A stretch of 5,640 nucleotides of DNA, taken from positions 1 to 5,640 of the forward strand of contig CAMFZA010000123.1 in assembly GCA_946002345.1 (NCBI GenBank), given 5' to 3'. This DNA comes from an uncultured Phascolarctobacterium sp. (GTDB lineage: Bacteria; Bacillota; Negativicutes; Acidaminococcales; Acidaminococcaceae). Below are positions 1 to 3,832 of the stretch, piece after piece. The position numbers were made by a program, and so were the translations under genes. Position 1 is the first letter of the stretch, and each line of letters opens with the position of its first letter. The notes beneath the pieces are model-generated. The model was not told the DNA's origin and did not search any database. It saw nothing but the letters and a program-made list of their open reading frames with translations.

Positions 1-51
1 CATAAAAATAGTATACAAACCATGCAGACCGTTTTGGGATAGGCTGCGGAT

Positions 52-1341
52 ATGGCCCATGGCATGGTCACCATTTATCATCCCTGTGAGGATAAAAAGT
101 TTTTATATGTTTACAAGCAGGAGCAGCCCCGCACCCAAAAGGGTAGCGTGCGTCCAGATATGACAGGACGTCGGGTTCGGATAGTGGAGGAGCCCTTGGT
201 GGCTCGCGCTATCCTGAAAAATATGCCTGTGCGAGGAAAAAGAGAGTGGGAGTTAGGTGTTTTCAATAGCATGGAGGTTTTTCCTCTGCGGGATTCTCGT
301 GGCAAATGCTATGCCACCGTCAGCTTTGAAAGCTCCAGCCACGACGATATTATTATTGCTCAAAGCATGGAGCTGATTTGTAATTTGCATCCGGGCTTGA
401 TGGATAACGAGCACTATAAGCGCATGGAGCCCTCTGATGGCATCATGGTGGTGGATCCCAATAAGCTGATCATTGCCGCCAACAACAGAGCTAAGCACAT
501 GTTTGATGTGATGGAGATTCCCCAGCTTATTGGCTGTCGCACCAACGATGTGTCCATCAACTGGCCCTTGGTGGGCATGGTTATGGATACAGGCACAGCT
601 GAAAGCAAGGAATTTACCATGCATGATTTGTTGCTGTCCATGCGTGTTTTGCCGGTGGTGCCCCGTCCCAAAGGGGGCTGTGCCATCGTGATTTTGCAGG
701 ACATCACAGAGCTGCGCAAAAAGGACGAGGAGCTGCTCATTAAATCCGTGGTTATCAAGGAAATCCATCACCGGGTAAAGAACAACCTGCAGACCATCGC
801 TAGTCTCTTGCGTTTGCAGGAGCGACGTGCCCAATGTGGTGAAACAAGAATGGTGCTGCGGGATTGCATCAGTCGCGTCAACAGCATTGCCATTGTGCAT
901 GAATACCTGTCCCAGCAGGATTCGGGCCTTATTGACGTGGGCAAGGTGGCCAAGGGCATCTATCAGGCCATTATGAGTAGTATGCTGGACTCGGACTTTA
1001 AGCTGGAGGCAGAATTCAAGGCTGATGAGGTGCAGCTGCCGTCGGACAAGGCTACTAGCATTGCCTTGATTTTGAACGAGCTTCTGCAGAATACCATTGA
1101 GCATGCCTTTGAAGATAGAGATAGGGGCAAGCTACAGGTACGTTTTGCCGAGGAAGCAGAAGGCTATGTTTTATCCATTGTCGATGATGGCATTGGCTTG
1201 CCAGAGGACTTTAAAATTACCGGGCGCAAGAGTTTAGGACTAAAAATTATTAAAACTATGGCAGAATCTGATTTACAGGGCTCATTTACCTTGACTAATA
1301 GGTCGGAAGGCGGTACAGTTGGTTTTGTATATTTGCCGTAG
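52..1341 (+). CDS. Cytosolic PAS/HisKA_2 sensor histidine kinase (PdtaS/EutW type), 5' end uncertain or interrupted
   Basis: Sensor kinase that should autophosphorylate on His and pass phosphate to the ANTAR regulator encoded 14 bases downstream. Seen: 429 residues with no membrane segments. Residues about 1-110 resemble the GAF-like H_kinase_N sensory domain, and about 125-225 look like a PAS domain ending in the DITELRKK linker. The HisKA_2 H-box is KEIHHRVKNNLQ, with H239 the likely phospho-acceptor. The HATPase has an N-box around N342-H351 (LNELLQNTIEHAF), a G1 box DDGIGLP at D378-P384, and a G2 box SLGLKIIKTMAES. Relatives are, from memory, about 470 residues, so roughly 40 N-terminal residues are missing. 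The ATG at 52 has no good ribosome site. The frame continues upstream through four codons (AAD before the Met fits the family) to an in-frame TAG at 40-42, and then stays open to the window edge. It may therefore be a nonsense-interrupted gene or a shortened one. The catalytic half is intact. Family assignment is firm; the start and integrity are not. Confidence 0.85.
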   Translation: MAHGMVTIYHPCEDKKFLYVYKQEQPRTQKGSVRPDMTGRRVRIVEEPLVARAILKNMPVRGKREWELGVFNSMEVFPLRDSRGKCYATVSFESSSHDDIIIAQSMELICNLHPGLMDNEHYKRMEPSDGIMVVDPNKLIIAANNRAKHMFDVMEIPQLIGCRTNDVSINWPLVGMVMDTGTAESKEFTMHDLLLSMRVLPVVPRPKGGCAIVILQDITELRKKDEELLIKSVVIKEIHHRVKNNLQTIASLLRLQERRAQCGETRMVLRDCISRVNSIAIVHEYLSQQDSGLIDVGKVAKGIYQAIMSSMLDSDFKLEAEFKADEVQLPSDKATSIALILNELLQNTIEHAFEDRDRGKLQVRFAEEAEGYVLSIVDDGIGLPEDFKITGRKSLGLKIIKTMAESDLQGSFTLTNRSEGGTVGFVYLP

Positions 1342-1349
1342 GGAGGTGG
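1342..1349 (+). promoter_or_regulatory. Ribosome binding site of the ANTAR regulator
   Basis: GGAGGTGG begins directly after the kinase stop codon and lies 6 bases before the TTG at 1356. This supports that TTG as the start; a second TTG follows at 1359. It also implies translational coupling of the two genes. Confidence 0.7.
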
Positions 1350-1355
1350 TTAATA

Positions 1356-1940
1356 TTGTTGAAGCAGGGAAAATTTCTCCTTGCTGTTGTTGAGGCTATA
1401 TTGCGTCGTGATTTGCGGGAGATGTGGACGGATGGAGGGCATGAGGTTATCGGTGAGGCTGCTAATGGTGAGGAGGCTGTGAAGCTGGCTAAGGAATTGA
1501 AGCCGGAGTTCATCATCATGGATGTAAAGATGCCGGTGATGGATGGCTTGACAGCGGCCAAGCTGATTGCTGCCGAAAATATTGCACCGGTGCTACTGCT
1601 GACAGCCTATAGCCAGCAGGACATTGTGGAGAAGGCTTCTGAAGCCGGTGTTATTGCTTATTTAGTAAAGCCTATTCGCGAGGAGCAGCTGTTTCCGGCT
1701 ATGGAAATTGCCGAAAAGCGTTTCCAGGAAATGCAAAAGCTCAATGGGGAGTTGGCTCAGTTAAAGGAAAGCTTGGAGACACGCAAGCTTTTAGATAGAG
1801 CCAAGGGTATTTTGATGGCTGCACATGGTATGACGGAACAGGAAGCATATCGTAAAATGCAGCAGTTTAGTATGGCTAAGAGAATTTCCTTGAAGGCTTT
1901 GGCAGAGAGCATTATTGCAGCTGCTGCCAAGCGAAATTGA
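1356..1940 (+). CDS. ANTAR-domain response regulator (transcription antiterminator) with altered acidic pocket
   Basis: Response regulator predicted to bind RNA and prevent transcription termination once activated by the upstream kinase. Seen: 194 residues from a TTG start. An N-terminal receiver domain (about 5-120) has phospho-acceptor D56 in IIMDVKMP, T83 in LLLTAYS and K105 in AYLVKPI. A helical linker follows, then a C-terminal ANTAR domain (about 141-190) containing LLDRAKGILMAAHGMTEQEA and the later SMAKRISLKALAE helix. Length and order match AmiR/NasR/EutV-type regulators. Odd: the Mg-binding Asp pair that follows the first strand (VDDE in relatives) reads V11-V12-E13, so metal-dependent phosphorylation should be impaired. 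Nearby M26-W27 and G30 also look divergent from the usual helix-1 sequence. It is in an operon with the kinase. No ethanolamine, nitrate or amidase genes are in view, so its target is unknown. Family assignment is confident; signalling competence is doubtful. Confidence 0.88.
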   Translation: MLKQGKFLLAVVEAILRRDLREMWTDGGHEVIGEAANGEEAVKLAKELKPEFIIMDVKMPVMDGLTAAKLIAAENIAPVLLLTAYSQQDIVEKASEAGVIAYLVKPIREEQLFPAMEIAEKRFQEMQKLNGELAQLKESLETRKLLDRAKGILMAAHGMTEQEAYRKMQQFSMAKRISLKALAESIIAAAAKRN

Positions 1941-1953
1941 TATAGATGCTTTA

Positions 1954-1998
1954 TAGCAGGTACGTTGCTTTTGTGGACGCGGGCCTGCTACTTTTTTT
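1954..1998 (+). terminator. Probable intrinsic terminator of the kinase-regulator operon
   Basis: TAGCAGG (1954-1960) pairs with CCTGCTA (1984-1990) across a 23-base loop, followed by C and seven T (1992-1998). It begins 13 bases after the regulator stop codon. The long loop makes it weaker than the other terminators here. Confidence 0.55.
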
Positions 1999-2011
1999 AC
2001 AGAAAAGTCAT

Positions 2012-2040
2012 TTGCTTTTTTTGCGCATGCATGTTACAAT
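2012..2040 (+). promoter_or_regulatory. Sigma-70/SigA-type promoter for the RNA locus
   Basis: TTGCTT (2012-2017) and TACAAT (2035-2040) are separated by exactly 17 bases, placing the transcript start at about 2046-2047. It lies just after the upstream terminator and reads into the structured region and ssrA. No protein gene follows for more than 700 bases, so its product is RNA. Confidence 0.65.
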
Positions 2041-2046
2041 CTATAG

Positions 2047-2250
2047 GAAGCAAGCGTATAGCTTATTCTTGATTGCCAGCTGGCATCTACAAGCATTGTG
2101 TGCCTCTCCGTGCTGCTAACTTTACTAAAAAGCGCTAGAAGTGCTGGAAGGCGAGGAACATTGAAGCTTATGAAGCGATGGCGTACTAATAGTACGTTGA
2201 GCGAGTAAGCGAAATGTGACGAAGCATAACAGTGCTTATAGCGTTTTTTC
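2047..2250 (+). ncRNA. Candidate structured RNA, about 200 nt, or long 5' leader of the tmRNA precursor
   Basis: No plausible protein gene covers this stretch, yet it has its own promoter and can fold back on itself. Visible pairings from outside in: AAGCA (2048-2052) with TGCTT (2233-2237), or AAGCG (2052-2056) with CGCTT (2250-2254); GCTTATTC (2061-2068) with GAGTAAGC (2203-2210), 8 bp including one G-U; CATC (2084-2087) with GATG (2177-2180); AAGC (2091-2094) with GCTT (2166-2169); CCTCTCC (2103-2109) with GGCGAGG (2150-2156), one mismatch. The wide middle bubble carries a hairpin on each side: the palindrome TGCCAGCTGGCA (2074-2085) and CGTACT-AAT-AGTACG (2182-2196). Near the end AAGCATAACAGTGCTT is followed by six T at 2244-2249, a possible weak terminator. 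The rod with a central bubble and the length recall 6S RNA, but I recognise no conserved 6S sequence. It could equally be the ssrA leader removed by RNase P. Confidence 0.4.
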
Positions 2251-2254
2251 GCTT

Positions 2255-2602
2255 GGGGATGTACTGGTTTCGACGGGGATAGGTGGTGTACGATAAGCGA
2301 GCCGTGGTCTGGCACACGTTAACTGTTGGGACGTTTAAATATAAACGCTGATAAAGAATACGCTTTAGCAGCTTAACTGCTAACTGTCTTCTGAGCTCCT
2401 CCTACAGGCGAGGAAAGACAGTCAATATGTGGGATACCTTAGGGCTGATTCCTGTAAGCCTTTAGGGAAACCTTTACAGGATAGCAACCTGAGCGCCCGT
2501 CGATAGGCATTCGGGAAGCGAAATAAAATATGTCGTCTGCGCTCGGAGAAAGTTGTATGGCAATATTTTCGGACAGGGGTTCGACTCCCCTCATCTCCAC
2601 CA
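2255..2602 (+). ncRNA. ssrA: Transfer-messenger RNA (tmRNA, 10Sa RNA)
   Basis: tmRNA acts with SmpB to free ribosomes stalled on broken mRNAs and adds a degradation tag to the unfinished protein. Seen: the 5' end GGGGATG pairs with CATCTCC (2592-2598) as the tRNA-like acceptor stem, followed by discriminator A and an encoded CCA (2600-2602). The 5' D-loop-like stretch GGTTTCGACGGGG and the T-arm AGGGG-TTCGACT-CCCCT are both typical. A tag frame lies at 2347-2376. Helix 5 follows it: CTGTCTT after the tag and AAGACAG near 2413-2422. The total of 348 nt is normal for a one-piece bacterial tmRNA. It is not split or permuted, and no smpB gene is in the window. Expression is likely from the promoter at 2012-2040, with a strong terminator at 2647-2685. 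A weak second promoter (GTGACG, 15 bases, TATAGC at 2237-2242) could start just upstream of the mature end. Confidence 0.97.
2347..2376 (+). other. tmRNA tag reading frame
   Basis: From the likely resume codon GCT the frame reads A-D-K-E-Y-A-L-A-A and then TAA. The ALAA end is the classic ClpXP/ClpAP-type degradation signal. The resume codon is chosen because it follows TAAAC, similar to the TAGTC before the E. coli resume codon. If reading began one codon earlier the tag would be NADKEYALAA. Confidence 0.8.
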
Positions 2603-2610
2603 CAGTTAGT

Positions 2611-2634
2611 CCAATTCTTTGGGTTAAAGATTGG
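2611..2634 (+). other. Hairpin between tmRNA 3' end and its terminator
   Basis: CCAATTCTTT pairs with AAAGATTGG, with one bulged T and a GGGTT loop. It has no T-tract and sits between the mature CCA end and the terminator, so it may protect or guide 3' trimming of the precursor. Function is inferred only. Confidence 0.35.
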
Positions 2635-2646
2635 TGAGATAAACAG

Positions 2647-2685
2647 AAAGCGACTAATGATTTTGAGGTCATTAGTCGCTTTTTT
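2647..2685 (+). terminator. Intrinsic terminator of ssrA
   Basis: A perfect 14-bp stem joins AAAGCGACTAATGA (2647-2660) to TCATTAGTCGCTTT (2669-2682) with an 8-base loop. A run of six T (2680-2685) overlaps the stem base, and a second T-run follows. It is a strong Rho-independent terminator 44 bases after the tmRNA end. Confidence 0.92.
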
Positions 2686-2690
2686 ATGCT

Positions 2691-2719
2691 TTTTTAGGTA
2701 TGCCATATTGGTGTATAAT
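2691..2719 (+). promoter_or_regulatory. Promoter for the Fic-like leader ORF and TM1266-like gene
   Basis: The -10 box TATAAT (2714-2719) is perfect and directly preceded by TG. The -35 region at 17 bases (2691-2696, TTTTTA) is poor, so activity would rest on the -10 or an activator. The transcript would begin at about 2726, inside the short repeats. Confidence 0.5.
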
Positions 2720-2724
2720 AGTGG

Positions 2725-2748
2725 AAGAAAGTACGCAAGAAAGTGCGT
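2725..2748 (+). repeat. Imperfect tandem 12-bp repeat
   Basis: AAGAAAGTACGC (2725-2736) is followed at once by AAGAAAGTGCGT (2737-2748). The embedded AAAGTACGCA (2728-2737) recurs exactly at 2813-2822 inside the leader ORF. TACGC and GCGTA also form a short inverted repeat at 2732-2748. It lies at the expected transcript start, so it could be an operator or mRNA structure, or a trace of recombination. Confidence 0.5.
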
Positions 2749-2771
2749 AAGAAAAATTGAGGTGCCAAATC

Positions 2772-2894
2772 ATGGATTATAAACCACCCTTTACAATAAC
2801 CAATGCAATACTAAAGTACGCAGCTTCTATTTCGGAAAAGCTAGATAAGCTTAATTTTGAAGCTGAAGGAGGTTTTTCATGGAAACCAGAGTAG
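2772..2894 (+). pseudogene. 40-codon leader ORF resembling the N-terminus of Fic-family proteins (probable remnant)
   Basis: A 40-residue ORF starts with ATG, with GAGGTG at 2759-2764 seven bases upstream, and ends at TAG 2892-2894. Its start, MDYKPPFTITNAILKYA then SISEKLDKL, closely resembles the first 25 or so residues of Fic-domain proteins (pattern M-x-Y-x-PPFTITN-x-IL...ISE), as I recall that family. The Fic catalytic core (HxFxxGNGR) is absent and nothing else of such a gene is visible, so I read it as a truncated 5' end whose expression signals survive. The last 16 bases overlap the next gene in another frame, and that gene's AGGAGG lies inside this ORF, so ribosomes on it would cross the next start site. 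It could act as a coupling leader, be a chance small protein, or be plain debris. Confidence 0.5.
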
Positions 2895-3139
2895 CCGTAA
2901 TTTCAATCATCGTTGCTAGGGAGGAAGCAGTGGAAAGGCTGAACGCCATTCTCCACGATTATTCCAAATACATCATTGGTCGCATGGGCCTGCCCTATCG
3001 GGCCAAGGATGTCAATATTATTTGCGTTGCAGTGGATGCACCCAATGACGCGATTAGCGCCTTGTCCGGCAAGCTGGGCAGCCTTGCTGGAGTAAGCGTG
3101 AAAACAGCTTATTCCAATGTTATTGGCAGTGAAAAATAA
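2879..3139 (+). CDS. TM1266-family ACT-like protein, putative iron-only hydrogenase system regulator
   Basis: Small cytosolic protein of 86 residues with no signal or membrane segment. Seen: METRVAVISIIV as the first strand, a helix of roughly 15-27 (AVERLNAILHDYSKYI), the hallmark IIGRMGLPYRAKDVNIICVAV, and a second helix with SALSGKLGSLAGVSVKTAYSN. This matches the TM1266 family, whose fold resembles ACT/NikR C-terminal ligand-binding domains. Members occur beside [FeFe]-hydrogenase maturation genes and are named putative regulators, but no biochemical activity is established that I know of. AAGGAGG (2866-2872) lies six bases before the ATG, so the start is secure. Length is typical. No hydrogenase or hydEFG gene is in the window, so the usual partner is missing locally. 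It overlaps the Fic-like leader ORF by 16 bases and may be translationally coupled to it. Confidence 0.85.
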   Translation: METRVAVISIIVAREEAVERLNAILHDYSKYIIGRMGLPYRAKDVNIICVAVDAPNDAISALSGKLGSLAGVSVKTAYSNVIGSEK

Positions 3140-3222
3140 GCAAGCACTTGCGTAGTTATATTGGGAGGTGCTTCCTATCCCGAATCACGCTAGGAACAAA
3201 TGTTTATTAAATTGTCAATAAA

Positions 3223-3257
3223 AAGACCCGCATCGATTTTACGGCGATGCGGGTCTT
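3223..3257 (-). terminator. Intrinsic terminator of the minus-strand small membrane gene
   Basis: A perfect 13-bp GC-rich stem (3223-3235 with 3245-3257) has a 9-base loop. Read on the minus strand it is followed by five T and an AT-rich stretch, which marks it as the terminator of the gene at 3324-3524. On the plus strand there are only two T after the stem, so it would stop the convergent TM1266-like transcript poorly. Confidence 0.85.
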
Positions 3258-3323
3258 GAAGCTATAGGTCAGGCTGATTAGGAAAGCAAGCTGTCTTATG
3301 GAAAGGCCAATTTGCTTTACCTA

Positions 3324-3524
3324 CTAAAAGGTAATTAATTGGGTATGGTAAACGGCGCTGGCTCCGGCATTGAGAGCGAGTAAACAGCCTAGGGACAGGG
3401 CTACTAAAAGAGCGGCCTCCTTGCTGTTGATAGGCTGCTGTTGCTTGACAGCCTTGGTGAAAACCCTGATGCACAGCGTCACCAGCATACCAAAAAGAAA
3501 AAGTGCAAAAAAGATATTCAGCAT
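3324..3524 (-). CDS. Small membrane protein, two predicted helices, unknown function
   Basis: A 66-residue protein read right to left. Seen: a hydrophobic segment at about 3-21 (NIFFALFLFGMLVTLCI), a basic linker RVFTKAVKQQQPINSK, and a second hydrophobic segment at about 42-58 (AALLVALSLGCLLALNAG), ending AVYHTQLITF. This suggests a hairpin in the membrane with the positive linker in the cytoplasm. The start is set by AAGGAG (complement of 3532-3537), seven bases before the ATG. The frame is open for 25 more codons upstream, but that part is leader sequence with a terminator-like hairpin. It is a single-gene unit with a consensus promoter (3604-3631) and its own terminator (3223-3257), which argues that it is real. 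I do not recognise the family. Size and topology fit small regulatory membrane peptides or toxin-like proteins, but nothing specific supports either. Confidence 0.7.
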   Translation of the reverse strand: MLNIFFALFLFGMLVTLCIRVFTKAVKQQQPINSKEAALLVALSLGCLLALNAGASAVYHTQLITF

Positions 3525-3544
3525 GAACAAACTCCTTATATGTG

Positions 3545-3573
3545 AAAAAAAGCAAGGTGGGAAAGGTCCTTGC
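3545..3573 (-). terminator. Leader terminator or attenuator ahead of the small membrane gene
   Basis: On the minus strand GCAAGG (complement of 3568-3573) pairs with CCTTGC (complement of 3552-3557) over a 10-base loop. Seven T follow directly (3551-3545). It lies about 24 bases after the predicted transcript start and about 20 bases before the start codon, so full mRNA requires read-through. Just upstream TTGTT can pair with AACAA. Either an attenuation switch or a roughly 50-nt terminated RNA is possible. Confidence 0.6.
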
Positions 3574-3603
3574 CAAATTACTTGTTTACAACACAACAAA
3601 TTT

Positions 3604-3631
3604 ATTATAACATTAAGACAGGTTTTGTCAA
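3604..3631 (-). promoter_or_regulatory. Consensus extended -10 promoter for the small membrane gene
   Basis: On the minus strand TTGACA (complement of 3626-3631) and TATAAT (complement of 3604-3609) are both perfect, 16 bases apart, with TGT just before the -10. The predicted start is near 3597. It is the strongest-looking promoter in the window. Confidence 0.8.
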
Positions 3632-3702
3632 GAAAACTGGCGAATGAATTGCAACAGTTTCTGGTCCGAAGGGTAAATTTTTACTCAAAGAAGCTGCTTT
3701 CT

Positions 3703-3723
3703 TTGCGTATAGTAAATGCGCAA
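3703..3723. repeat. Inverted repeat TTGCG-N11-CGCAA upstream of uraA
   Basis: TTGCG (3703-3707) and CGCAA (3719-3723) form a dyad; arms extended to 8 bases match at 7 positions. It sits about 45 bases upstream of the uraA -35 box, where an activator or repressor could bind. I cannot name the regulator. Confidence 0.4.
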
Positions 3724-3778
3724 CTCACATAAGCGTAAGTATACATGACAAAAAGTACCAAAACACTTGCATTTACTA
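3710..3778. repeat. Ten-base inverted repeat flanking the uraA promoter region
   Basis: TAGTAAATGC (3710-3719) recurs inverted as GCATTTACTA (3769-3778), perfect over 10 bases with 49 bases between arms. The right arm overlaps the -35 box and spacer of the uraA promoter, and the left arm lies inside the TTGCG dyad. This arrangement suits a repressor binding two half-sites or looping DNA. Confidence 0.45.
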
Positions 3779-3795
3779 GCAAATGAGCATAAAAT
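3767..3795 (+). promoter_or_regulatory. Promoter of the uracil permease gene
   Basis: TTGCAT (3767-3772) and TAAAAT (3790-3795) are separated by 17 bases. The predicted start near 3802 leaves only about 30 bases of 5' leader, too short for a riboswitch or PyrR attenuator, so control is more likely at the DNA level. The 8-mer TAGCAAAT occurs at 3777-3784 and again at 3802-3809. Confidence 0.6.
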
Positions 3796-3817
3796 TTACA
3801 GTAGCAAATATTAAGAA

Positions 3818-3823
3818 AAGAGG
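3818..3823 (+). promoter_or_regulatory. Ribosome binding site that sets the uraA start
   Basis: AAGAGG ends at 3823. The TTG at 3824 touches it and cannot be the start, while the TTG at 3833 has a 9-base gap. I therefore start the permease at 3833. Confidence 0.65.
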
Positions 3824-3832
3824 TTGATAGCT

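Noticed and set aside
253..1104. Long minus-strand open frame (283 codons) opposite the kinase
   Set aside because: It lies entirely antisense to a clear kinase gene, is rich in His/Gln/Asn as expected for a shadow frame, and resembles no family.
2161..2196. Resemblance of 2161-2196 to the 3' end of 5S or 23S rRNA (GAAGCTTATGAAGCGATGG, then TACTAATAG)
   Set aside because: Only short scattered matches, with none of the surrounding conserved rRNA sequence; treated as chance or part of the structured RNA.
2034..2706. Minus-strand frames of about 77-94 codons over the RNA locus and ssrA
   Set aside because: They cover the tmRNA and its upstream region; tmRNA antisense frames are common annotation errors.
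3140..3222. Possible plus-strand terminator or small ORF after the TM1266-like gene
   Set aside because: AAGCACTT can pair with AGGTGCTT and GGGAGG with nearby CC/CCC, but no T-tract follows, and the GGGAGG is not followed by a start codon at a useful distance.
3370..3732. Plus-strand 120-codon frame opposite the small membrane gene
   Set aside because: No good ribosome site, basic and Lys/Gln-rich composition, and it crosses the minus-strand promoter and leader hairpin; the minus-strand gene explains the region better.
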